From assembly GCA_902767125.1 (NCBI GenBank), contig CACXGJ010000032.1:1-6554 (forward strand): DNA of 6,554 nucleotides. The letters are read 5' to 3'. This document shows, one piece after another, positions 1-5,724 of this stretch. Both the position numbers and the translations under genes were made by a program. Source of the DNA: an uncultured Ruminococcus sp. (lineage in GTDB: Bacteria; Bacillota; Clostridia; Oscillospirales; Acutalibacteraceae). Under the pieces are notes generated by a model that saw only the letters and a list, made by a program, of their open reading frames with translations, searched no databases and was not told the origin of the DNA. How positions within the stretch are numbered: position 1 is the first letter of the stretch; each line of letters starts with the position of its first letter.

Positions 1-66
1 CACGGGGATAGCTCGTTGATACTGTACAGGTTGCTGTACTTGAGCGAGAAGCCCCCACCTCTATAG
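1..66 (+). CDS. tnpB: TnpB (IS605 OrfB-like RNA-guided nuclease), C-terminal end only
   Basis: Partial gene whose 5' part lies outside the window. Frame 1 stays open from base 1 to a TAG at 64-66, while the other two forward frames close by base 19. The 21 visible residues begin HGDSSL and end SEKPPPL. A Gly-Asp followed by small residues, then a short variable tail, is common at the extreme C-terminus of TnpB proteins after the RuvC/zinc-finger core. The stop falls within the right-end hairpin, which fits the known overlap of the tnpB 3' end with the omega RNA. None of the catalytic or zinc-binding residues are in the window, so the call rests on position next to the IS605 end. The open frame could be chance over so short a length. 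Confidence 0.45.
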   Translation, partial: HGDSSLILYRLLYLSEKPPPL

Positions 67-83
67 GTGGGGGAGTATGTCAC
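1..83 (+). mobile_element. Right end of an IS200/IS605-family insertion sequence
   Basis: Seen: a GC-rich perfect hairpin (9-bp stem, 52-60 with 65-73, loop CTAT), preceded by GCGAGAA and followed by AGTATGTCAC, with no T-tract after it. A second hairpin lies just upstream (GTACAG 24-29 with CTGTAC 34-39, loop GTTG). Known: IS200/IS605 elements have no terminal inverted repeats. They carry subterminal hairpins recognised by the Y1 transposase, and many right ends in Firmicutes read as a C-rich/G-rich hairpin followed by a short tail ending in TCAC. Inferred: the element ends at about 83, and the rest (tnpB, perhaps tnpA) lies left of the window. The exact cleavage base cannot be fixed without an empty-site comparison. 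Confidence 0.72.
1..83 (+). ncRNA. Putative omega RNA (reRNA) scaffold, 3' portion
   Basis: TnpB nucleases use an RNA made from the 3' end of the tnpB transcript and the element's right end. Its guide is the host sequence immediately after that end. Seen here are two consecutive stem-loops (24-39 and 52-73), with CTCG at 12-15 able to pair with CGAG at 45-48 around the first. The scaffold would end at about 83 and the guide would begin at 84, in the leader of the downstream gene. The 5' end lies outside the window. The existence of the RNA is inferred from the element type; nothing here shows that it is expressed. Confidence 0.45.
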
Positions 84-106
84 GTGTCCGTTTCGGTTTT
101 TATTAT
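77..106 (+). promoter_or_regulatory. Candidate hybrid promoter across the IS/host junction
   Basis: ATGTCA at 77-82 matches 4 of 6 bases of the -35 consensus and lies in the last bases of the IS element. TATTAT at 101-106 matches 5 of 6 bases of the -10 consensus and lies in host DNA. The spacer is 18 bases. Transcription would start at about 113, giving a leader of roughly 20 bases before the ATG at 132. The match is moderate and the region is T/A rich, so chance is a real possibility. Read-through from the tnpB transcript is the alternative source of expression. Confidence 0.3.
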
Positions 107-116
107 TAATTCAAAG

Positions 117-123
117 AAAGGTG
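117..123 (+). promoter_or_regulatory. Ribosome binding site that sets the start at 132
   Basis: AAAGGTG lies 8 bases before the ATG at 132. The upstream in-frame GTG at 84 has no such site and abuts the IS end, so 132 is the start used here. Confidence 0.7.
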
Positions 124-131
124 TGGTAATA

Positions 132-1865
132 ATGGTTAAAGGATATTTGAAAAAGGGCTTTGCGGCAGCACTTGCACTGACGATTGTTACAGGCGGAATG
201 ACAGCCTTGAATGTATCTGCTGTCGGAGATAATGAATTGCCTTTTGTTGCAGCAGATGCAGTGGCTCTTGAGAATAATTCATTTGTCAGCTTTGAAACGA
301 TAGGTGTCAAGAAAACTCTTACCATAACAGGCTCTGCAAGTGGCGGTGCAGGGAATTATACCTATGCGTATTTCTACAAGAAAAGCTATGAAACAAAATG
401 GACTATGAAAAAGAATTTCAGTACGACCGAATCTGTTAATATCGCTCCTCAAACCGTTACAGATTATGATATATGTGTCAAGGTGAAGGATGGCATAGGT
501 ACTTTAACAAAAAAATATTTTACTGTACACGTCAATCCCGCACTTGAAAGTCATTCATCTGTAAGCCCCCAAAGCCTTATCAAAGGAGACAGTATAATGC
601 TGACAGGCTCTGCAACGGGCGGAAGCGGAGATTATACTTATGCTTATCTTTATAGGAGAGATGACGGTGCGTGGAAGGTCATCAAGAATTTCAGTACGGT
701 TTCATCGGTATCCTTGAAGCCTGCTTATACAGGAAATTATGGCATATGTATAAAGGCAAAGGACAGCTATGGAACAGTCGTAAAAGAATATTTCAATGTT
801 CCTGTGACGCAAATAGAGCTGAATGCCTATCTTGATGAAGATACCTTGCAGATAGGTGATACAGTCACTGTAAGTGCTGAAGCGTCAGGTGACAATACGG
901 GCTTTACCTATGCTTACTTCGTGCAGGAGAAGGGTGCTTCAAGCTGGAAGTTCATAAAGAATTTCAGCGAATCACAGTCGGTTACCTTCACTCCGAATGC
1001 TGTCGGTGAATATAATATTTGTGTAAAAGTAAAGACTCCTTCGGGTAAGGTTGAGAAAAAATATCTGTCGTTGAATGTTGTTCAGGAAAAGAATGATGCC
1101 AAGAGCATAACTTCAAGGATAATAAGCGATTCCATGACACAGGTCCAAAAGGTCAAGGCTATACATGACTGGATCGTCAACAATGTTGAGTATGATATGG
1201 AAAATCTGATGAACGGAACGATTCCTCCCGAAGATTATACTGCCGAGGGACTCTTTGAGAACAGAAAGGCTGTTTGCGACGGATATTCAAAGGCATTCAT
1301 GCAGATGGCACAATATGCGGGATTTGAAGTTATAAGAGTTACAGGAGTAGGCTACAACAGTGCAGGAAGTGTCGAAGCTCACGCATGGAATCAGATAAAA
1401 GTGAACGGAAACTGGTATAATATTGATGTTACATGGGATGATCCTGTGGTGATGTCAGAAACAACATTCGATAATCTTGTCTACGATTATTTCCTTGTAC
1501 CTGACAGCAGCTTCAACAGAAATCATCAGGCAAATCCCGGTCAAACAAGATACAGCTGTACAGCTCCTCAACCCTTGGAGGATATAGAACAGGAGGTTCT
1601 TGAAAAAGAACTTGAAAATAATGATAATTATTTTTACTGTGAAACTACGGATGAAGTAAAGGCAGTAGCAGCGGGTATTCTCGCAGGAGGCACAACAGAA
1701 TTTACGGTCATTTATAAGACGGGTAATATGAGTGCATCTGATGTCTTTTATGCTTCGGCTGATGCCGGAACAGCATCAAGAAAGGTATCAGGTACAAGCT
1801 GTGAGTATATGGTCTGGAAAATAGACGGCTATGAACAGATGACAATATACTTTACATTGAGATAA
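132..1865 (+). CDS. Secreted transglutaminase-like domain protein with three tandem beta repeats
   Basis: This 577-residue protein is probably exported. Residues 1-30 form a signal peptide: basic start (MVKGYLKKG), hydrophobic core, cleavage likely after VSA at 30. Three repeats of about 91 residues follow (44-134, 135-225, 226-317), predicted beta-sandwich modules. The transglutaminase-like domain spans about 320-480 and keeps the papain-fold triad: Cys382 in AVCDGYSKAF, His417 in EAHAWNQ, Asp432 in NIDVTWDD. The last ~95 residues are an unrecognised module with Cys in NYFYCETT and GTSCEY, possibly a disulfide. No LPXTG motif, dockerin or membrane anchor is visible, so release or non-covalent wall binding is inferred. 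Many bacterial members of this fold act as peptidases or wall-modifying enzymes rather than cross-linkers; the substrate cannot be read from sequence. It is probably transcribed alone, ending at the terminator at 1880. Confidence 0.88.
   Translation: MVKGYLKKGFAAALALTIVTGGMTALNVSAVGDNELPFVAADAVALENNSFVSFETIGVKKTLTITGSASGGAGNYTYAYFYKKSYETKWTMKKNFSTTESVNIAPQTVTDYDICVKVKDGIGTLTKKYFTVHVNPALESHSSVSPQSLIKGDSIMLTGSATGGSGDYTYAYLYRRDDGAWKVIKNFSTVSSVSLKPAYTGNYGICIKAKDSYGTVVKEYFNVPVTQIELNAYLDEDTLQIGDTVTVSAEASGDNTGFTYAYFVQEKGASSWKFIKNFSESQSVTFTPNAVGEYNICVKVKTPSGKVEKKYLSLNVVQEKNDAKSITSRIISDSMTQVQKVKAIHDWIVNNVEYDMENLMNGTIPPEDYTAEGLFENRKAVCDGYSKAFMQMAQYAGFEVIRVTGVGYNSAGSVEAHAWNQIKVNGNWYNIDVTWDDPVVMSETTFDNLVYDYFLVPDSSFNRNHQANPGQTRYSCTAPQPLEDIEQEVLEKELENNDNYFYCETTDEVKAVAAGILAGGTTEFTVIYKTGNMSASDVFYASADAGTASRKVSGTSCEYMVWKIDGYEQMTIYFTLR
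261..1082 (+). repeat. Three tandem ~91-residue protein repeats inside the transglutaminase-like gene
   Basis: The units are 261-533, 534-806 and 807-1082. Matching codons recur at 276 and 270 bases (92 and 90 residues). Shared landmarks in each unit are a beta strand ending TGSASGG or similar, an aromatic strand TYAY, W...KNFS in the middle, SV...P, then an ICVKVK or ICIKAK strand and a final KKYF/KEYF strand before the linker. The pattern resembles the Ig/PKD-like or triple-tyrosine modules of Gram-positive surface proteins, usually spacers or binding modules. The family name is not certain. Confidence 0.82.
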
Positions 1866-1879
1866 GAAAATTTCATTAT

Positions 1880-1922
1880 GGCGGTGTATCGTCTGAAAAA
1901 CGGTACATCGCCGTTTATTTTT
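1880..1922 (+). terminator. Intrinsic terminator of the transglutaminase-like gene
   Basis: A 12-pair stem, 1880-1891 with 1901-1912, includes two G-T wobble pairs and has a 9-base loop. It is followed by a T-rich tail (1914-1922). It lies 14 bases after the stop codon. Confidence 0.8.
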
Positions 1923-1943
1923 GCAAAAATCCGCTAAAACTAT

Positions 1944-1972
1944 TTGCATTTACGGAAGGTTTGTTTTATAAT
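1944..1972 (+). promoter_or_regulatory. Sigma-A type promoter of the AI-2E family gene
   Basis: TTGCAT at 1944-1949 is the -35 box and a perfect TATAAT at 1967-1972 is the -10 box, with the ideal 17-base spacer. Transcription would start at about 1979, leaving a leader of about 27 bases. The upstream terminator separates it from the previous gene. Confidence 0.75.
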
Positions 1973-2005
1973 AATCTTATACTGTTATCGGAGAGTGAAA
2001 AGTGA

Positions 2006-3292
2006 ATGAACATGGACAGAAAAACCATTGCAAAGATATTTTTTCTTGCAGTATGTATAATTCTTGTATATATAGGCTTTCAGCACCTTGATATAATAGG
2101 CTCGTTTTTGATATGGCTTCTCCAGATATTTGTGCCGTTCATAATAGCAGGCTGTTTTACATTCTTTTTGAATGTTCCGCTCAATGCGATAGAAAAAAGA
2201 TTGTTTATTTCAAAAAACGGTGAAGCTGTGAGTCCTGTGAAAGAGAAATTGAGAAGACCTCTTGCAATAACGATGTCGATAAGTATATTTGTGCTGATAA
2301 TCGGAGTGTTTTTGATAATAATCATCCCCGAAATAAGCAACAGCCTTCAGAAAATAGCAGGCTCGATACCTGTTGCATTTGAACAGGTACAGGATACTCT
2401 CACCGACTGGGGCAACAGATATGACTGGGCAAAGCCTATCATAGAGGCTCTTGATGTAGACTGGAGTTCGGTAGGCTCAAATATAAGCAAGTTCATAACA
2501 AGCAATATTTCAAATTTTTTCAGCTCAACAATGGATCTTTTGAGTTCGACGATGAAGGTATTGTCATCTGTCATAAGTACGGTCGTGAACATATTTTTGG
2601 GGATAGTGCTGGCAGTGTATTTCCTTGCCAACAAGGAAAAAATCTCCTCAAATGTAAAAAAGGTATTATATGCTCTGCTTCCGTCAAAGGCAGTTGATTA
2701 TGTTATAGAGGTCGGTGTTATGACAAACAAATCCTTTTATAACAGCATAACAGGTCAGATGATGGAATGTGTGATAATAGGCTGTCTGACGGGCTTCGGA
2801 ATGGCAATACTCGGCTTTCCGTATGCGTCACTTGTAGCTGTCCTCATTGCAATATGCTCATGGATACCCATGTTCGGTATAACCATAGGTACAGTCATAG
2901 GAACACTTTTTATCCTGACAGTCAGTCCGATACAGGCAATATGGTTTATAGTATTCATGGTGTGCCTTCAGCAGATCGAAGGAAATCTGATATATCCGAG
3001 AGTTGTCGGTTCAAATATCGGACTTCCGCCTATCATAATGATAGCAGCAATAGTTATTTTCAGCGGATTTTTCGGAATAGTGGGACTTCTTGTATGCGGT
3101 CCTGTGACATCTGTCCTGTATACACTTTTAATGCGTTTTGTGAACAATAAAGTAAAAGATAAGAATATTCCCAAGGAAAAATATGCGATGGTCAAAAAAA
3201 GCAGTAGTGAGACCTATGAGCCGAAAAGGGCAAAGAACGGAAATAAGAAAATAAAGGATATAATTTCAAATGTAACGAAGAAAATCAAGTGA
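2006..3292 (+). CDS. AI-2E family transporter (membrane permease)
   Basis: This 428-residue integral membrane protein has the layout of the AI-2E transport family (PF01594). Hydrophobic segments lie at about 11-30, 33-58, 86-108, 186-208, 252-270, 273-305, 308-322 and 342-378. A large polar loop between the third and fourth (about 109-185) is usual for the family. The family signature region is clear: QQIEGNLIYPRVVGS at 322-336 followed by GLPP, and FPYASLVAVL...WIPMFG at 271-290. The C-terminus (380-428) is a Lys-rich, probably cytoplasmic tail. Despite the family name, only some members (E. coli TqsA) are tied to autoinducer-2 export; others act as ion antiporters or are uncharacterised, so the substrate is unknown. 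The start at 2006 is preferred because GGAGAG at 1990-1995 is 10 bases away; the ATG at 2012 is 16 away. It has its own promoter and terminator, with no functional partner nearby. Confidence 0.9.
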   Translation: MNMDRKTIAKIFFLAVCIILVYIGFQHLDIIGSFLIWLLQIFVPFIIAGCFTFFLNVPLNAIEKRLFISKNGEAVSPVKEKLRRPLAITMSISIFVLIIGVFLIIIIPEISNSLQKIAGSIPVAFEQVQDTLTDWGNRYDWAKPIIEALDVDWSSVGSNISKFITSNISNFFSSTMDLLSSTMKVLSSVISTVVNIFLGIVLAVYFLANKEKISSNVKKVLYALLPSKAVDYVIEVGVMTNKSFYNSITGQMMECVIIGCLTGFGMAILGFPYASLVAVLIAICSWIPMFGITIGTVIGTLFILTVSPIQAIWFIVFMVCLQQIEGNLIYPRVVGSNIGLPPIIMIAAIVIFSGFFGIVGLLVCGPVTSVLYTLLMRFVNNKVKDKNIPKEKYAMVKKSSSETYEPKRAKNGNKKIKDIISNVTKKIK

Positions 3293-3298
3293 ATCTCG

Positions 3299-3343
3299 AA
3301 CAGCGGTTCGTATTTGTGCGAATCGCTGTTTTTTATAATTTTT
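3299..3343 (+). terminator. Intrinsic terminator of the AI-2E family gene
   Basis: AACAGCGGTTCG at 3299-3310 pairs with 3319-3330 (12 pairs, one G-T) around an 8-base loop. T-rich sequence follows (3331-3343). The hairpin begins 6 bases after the stop codon. Confidence 0.85.
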
Positions 3344-3354
3344 CTTTAAAACTA

Positions 3355-3384
3355 TTGTAATTTTATATCAAAATATGATAAAAT
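3355..3384 (+). promoter_or_regulatory. Candidate promoter of the pullulanase gene
   Basis: TTGTAA at 3355-3360 (4 of 6) and TAAAAT at 3379-3384 (5 of 6) are separated by 18 bases, directly after the previous terminator. The whole stretch 3331-3400 is very AT rich, so neighbouring -10 alternatives such as TATGAT at 3374 exist with poorer spacing. I see no CG-centred catabolite-repression (cre) palindrome. Confidence 0.5.
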
Positions 3385-3406
3385 TATGTATGTAATCTAA
3401 TTTTTC

Positions 3407-3412
3407 GGGAGG
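3407..3412 (+). promoter_or_regulatory. Ribosome binding site of the pullulanase gene, with ambiguous start
   Basis: GGGAGG is strong but awkwardly spaced: 12 bases from ATG 3425 and only 3 bases from the in-frame TTG at 3416. ATG is preferred because 3 bases is too close for normal initiation; the two choices differ by three residues (MAE). Confidence 0.6.
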
Positions 3413-3424
3413 TTTTTGGCGGAA

Positions 3425-5380
3425 ATGGAAAATAAAAAATATTCACATATTCTTGACGCGCAGGCATATTTCGGAAATGATCTCGGTGCTGTTTATTCAA
3501 AGGATCATACCGTATTCAAGGTGTGGACACCATTGGCAAGTAATGTTGTGTTAAAGCTGTATAGAACGGGAGATACAGATGAAGTTATATCCCTTGAGAA
3601 AATGGAAAAAAGTGAAAACGGTGTATGGAGTATAAAAATTGATGGTGATATAAAGAATACATACTATACATATCTTGTGACAGTTGACGGAAAAACAAGA
3701 GAAACAGCGGATATATATGCAAAGGCGGCAGGTGTCAACGGCAAAAGAAGCATGGTCGTTGACCTTGAGGATACTGATCCTGAAAATTGGGAGAACGACC
3801 ATAATATTCTGCTTGAAAATCCCACTGATGCAATTGTATGGGAAATCCATGTCAGGGATTTTTCTATAAGCCCGCTGTCGGGAGTTTCGCCTGAACACAG
3901 GGGAAAATATCTTGCATTTACCGAAAACGGAACAACTCTTGACGGAAAAGGTGAAATATCTACCTGTACGGACTATCTTAAAAAATTGGGTGTGACTCAT
4001 GTCCAGATACTGCCGATGTATGACTATGCGACTGTTGATGAGGCTCATCCTGAAAAGCCTCAATTCAATTGGGGTTATGATCCTGTCAATTACAATGTTC
4101 CCGAAGGCTCCTATTCGACCGATGCTTTTGACGGCAATGTCAGGATAAGAGAACTGAAGCAGATGATAATGGCACTCCACAAAGCAGGTATAGGTGTTAT
4201 TATGGACGTTGTGTATAATCATATGTATTCAGCCTCCGGAAGCTGGTTTGACAAGACTGTGCCGAATTATTATTTCAGACTTACAAAGGACGGAAAATTG
4301 AGTGACGGTTCGGCTTGCGGAAATGAAACCGCCAGTGAACACCTTATGTACAGGAAATTTATGACGGACTCTATATTATATTGGGTAAAGGAATATCATG
4401 TTGACGGATTCAGATTTGACCTTATGGGAGTGCATGATGTTGATACAATGAACGGTATCCGAAAGGCACTTGATGAAAATATTAGGGGCGGTGAAAAGAT
4501 AATCATGTACGGCGAGCCGTGGACAGGCGGCAAGCTGGGTACAGATGTCGATACCTGCATAAAAAATAATATCTGTAAGCTGAACAACAGAGTAGGAGCA
4601 TTCAACGATAAATTCAGGGATACCGTCAAAGGTCATGTTTTCAATGCACTTGAACAGGGATTTGTACAGAGCGGTGAATTTACAAGGGAATTACAATCGT
4701 GTATCACAGCAAACTGTATTTCGGAAAAATGGTTCAATCAGCCCTCACAGGCTATTGCTTATACATCCGCACATGACAATTTCACTCTGTATGACAAGCT
4801 CGTTCTTTCCGTCAAGAATGATATGTCCTATGCTGAAAGAGATGAAAGGCTCATTGCAATGAACAAGCTTTCAGCGGCACTTATGCTCACTTCACAGGGG
4901 ATCGTATTCATGCAGGCAGGCGAGGAGTTTGCCCGTACAAAATTCGGTGATGACAACAGCTATGTATCATCCGATAAGATAAATCAGATAGATTGGAGCA
5001 GTCTTGAAAAGTATGCTGACCTTGCCGAATATTATAAGGGACTTATCAAAATAAGAAAGAACTTTTCACCGTTCAGGGATCCTACAATACGTTCTGCAAA
5101 GCTCATCAAATTTTCCGAAAATCTGGAAGGTGCAGTGGCATATACTCTCGAAAATACCATTGCTCCCGAAAAAGAATGGAAATATATCGCTGTTCTCGTG
5201 AATGCAAATGAGACCGAAACGGAAGCTGAATTGCTTGCACAGGAAAATAAAACCCTGCCCGAAAAATGGACGATAATTGCAAATGCCGAAAATGCAGGTC
5301 TTTCAGGTCTCGGAACAATAGAAGGAAATACAATAAAAATTCCTCCGCAGTCAGCATTGATACTTGTTGCGGATAAATGA
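3425..5380 (+). CDS. pulA: Type I pullulanase (alpha-1,6 debranching enzyme, GH13), cytoplasmic
   Basis: This 651-residue enzyme is predicted to hydrolyse alpha-1,6 branch points in pullulan, glycogen or branched maltodextrins. From the ATG: an N-terminal CBM48-type beta domain (about 10-95, with VFKVWTPLASNV), then the GH13 barrel (about 130-560) and a C-terminal beta domain (to 651). The pullulanase hallmark is present as FNWGYDP (214-220; usually YNWGYDP). All four GH13 regions are intact: DVVYNH (261-266), DGFRFD with nucleophile Asp332, MYGEPW with acid/base Glu364, and SAHDN with His450-Asp451. There is no signal peptide, and the length suits cytoplasmic type I enzymes, so it probably trims imported maltodextrin or stored glycogen. 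No transporter or glycogen gene is adjacent. I see no hairpin terminator after it. Isoamylase or GlgX is less likely because of the NWGYDP motif. Confidence 0.93.
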   Translation: MENKKYSHILDAQAYFGNDLGAVYSKDHTVFKVWTPLASNVVLKLYRTGDTDEVISLEKMEKSENGVWSIKIDGDIKNTYYTYLVTVDGKTRETADIYAKAAGVNGKRSMVVDLEDTDPENWENDHNILLENPTDAIVWEIHVRDFSISPLSGVSPEHRGKYLAFTENGTTLDGKGEISTCTDYLKKLGVTHVQILPMYDYATVDEAHPEKPQFNWGYDPVNYNVPEGSYSTDAFDGNVRIRELKQMIMALHKAGIGVIMDVVYNHMYSASGSWFDKTVPNYYFRLTKDGKLSDGSACGNETASEHLMYRKFMTDSILYWVKEYHVDGFRFDLMGVHDVDTMNGIRKALDENIRGGEKIIMYGEPWTGGKLGTDVDTCIKNNICKLNNRVGAFNDKFRDTVKGHVFNALEQGFVQSGEFTRELQSCITANCISEKWFNQPSQAIAYTSAHDNFTLYDKLVLSVKNDMSYAERDERLIAMNKLSAALMLTSQGIVFMQAGEEFARTKFGDDNSYVSSDKINQIDWSSLEKYADLAEYYKGLIKIRKNFSPFRDPTIRSAKLIKFSENLEGAVAYTLENTIAPEKEWKYIAVLVNANETETEAELLAQENKTLPEKWTIIANAENAGLSGLGTIEGNTIKIPPQSALILVADK

Positions 5381-5414
5381 TATGAAAAATGGTACGAAAA
5401 AATTCCCGTTATCA

Positions 5415-5443
5415 TTGACATTAATGCGAATATATGGTATAAT
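5415..5443 (+). promoter_or_regulatory. Perfect-consensus extended -10 promoter of the rubredoxin gene
   Basis: TTGACA at 5415-5420, a 17-base spacer and TATAAT at 5438-5443 match the sigma-A/sigma-70 consensus at all 12 positions. TG at 5435-5436, followed by one base, adds the extended -10 element. Transcription would start at about 5450, giving a leader of about 39 bases. GGTA/TACC arms (5436-5439 and 5444-5447) flank the -10 box, but the palindrome is short. Confidence 0.9.
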
Positions 5444-5475
5444 TACCGAAACATTTTGTATATTTTTTAGTAAGT

Positions 5476-5481
5476 GAGGTG
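5476..5481 (+). promoter_or_regulatory. Ribosome binding site of rubredoxin, selecting a GTG start
   Basis: GAGGTG ends 7 bases before GTG at 5489, ideal spacing. No ATG fits the frame before the first Cys pair, so the GTG start is well supported. Confidence 0.8.
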
Positions 5482-5488
5482 TTGAAAA

Positions 5489-5647
5489 GTGCAGAAATAT
5501 GTATGCGATGTATGCGGATATGTTTATGATCCTGTTGAGGGCGATGAGGCTAACGGTATCGCTCCTAACACAGCTTTTGAAGATTTACCTGAAGATTGGG
5601 TATGTCCTTTGTGCGGTGTTGACAAGAGCAATTTTTCGGCTGAATGA
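5489..5647 (+). CDS. Rubredoxin
   Basis: This 52-residue protein is short enough to be missed by length cut-offs and has a GTG start. It is a complete classic rubredoxin: MQKYVCDVCGYVYDP at the start, and WVCPLCGVDKSNF near the end. Four Cys ligands (6, 9, 39, 42) in two C-x2-C-G knuckles would bind a single iron. The family's aromatic core is visible (Tyr4, Tyr11, Tyr13, Phe30, Trp37, Phe49). Length matches the usual 52-54 residues. Rubredoxins are cytoplasmic one-electron carriers; in anaerobes they often feed rubrerythrin, superoxide reductase or flavodiiron proteins that remove oxygen species. No such partner is in this window, so the partner is unknown. A perfect promoter and a strong terminator make it a single-gene, probably highly expressed unit. 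Confidence 0.96.
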   Translation: MQKYVCDVCGYVYDPVEGDEANGIAPNTAFEDLPEDWVCPLCGVDKSNFSAE

Positions 5648-5668
5648 TTTGTAAAGAAATGTTTTTTC

Positions 5669-5702
5669 GAGAGGAGAGCAACATTTTGTTTTCCTCTCTT
5701 TT
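5669..5702 (+). terminator. Strong intrinsic terminator after rubredoxin
   Basis: A 13-pair stem, 5669-5681 with 5686-5698 (two G-T pairs), has a tight 4-base loop (CATT) and ends in TTTTCATTTT. It lies 21 bases after the rubredoxin stop and ends 22 bases before the next start codon, so the following gene probably depends on read-through. Confidence 0.88.
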
Positions 5703-5711
5703 CATTTTGTT

Positions 5712-5716
5712 GGAGG
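5712..5716 (+). promoter_or_regulatory. Ribosome binding site that sets the radical SAM start at 5725
   Basis: GGAGG is 8 bases before ATG 5725. The upstream in-frame ATG at 5644 has no such site, and its reading frame would run through the terminator hairpin. Confidence 0.85.
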
Positions 5717-5724
5717 ATATTTTT

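Noticed and set aside
52..73. C/G-rich hairpin as an intrinsic terminator
   Set aside because: No T-tract follows it. The flanking sequence fits an IS200/IS605 right end instead.
84..131. In-frame GTG at 84 as the start of the transglutaminase-like gene
   Set aside because: It abuts the IS end and has no ribosome site. ATG 132 has AAAGGTG at good spacing and begins a textbook signal peptide.
3551..4222. 223-residue open frame on the minus strand
   Set aside because: It lies wholly inside the pullulanase gene, whose catalytic motifs are intact on the + strand. The antisense product has no recognisable domain.
2006..5380. Permease and pullulanase as a maltodextrin uptake-and-use operon
   Set aside because: A strong terminator and a separate promoter lie between them, and AI-2E family proteins are not known sugar importers.
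5376..5416. AATGATA / TATCATT inverted repeat after the pullulanase as a terminator
   Set aside because: The stem is only 7 AT-rich pairs with a 27-base loop and no T-tract, and it overlaps the rubredoxin -35 box. Chance is more likely.
5436..5447. PerR/Fur-type operator at the rubredoxin promoter
   Set aside because: The GGTA/TACC arms are only 4 bases and do not match the longer PerR consensus palindrome.
5644..5724. ATG at 5644 (overlapping the rubredoxin stop) as the radical SAM start
   Set aside because: The extra 27 residues read through the terminator hairpin and are not family sequence. GGAGG precedes ATG 5725.
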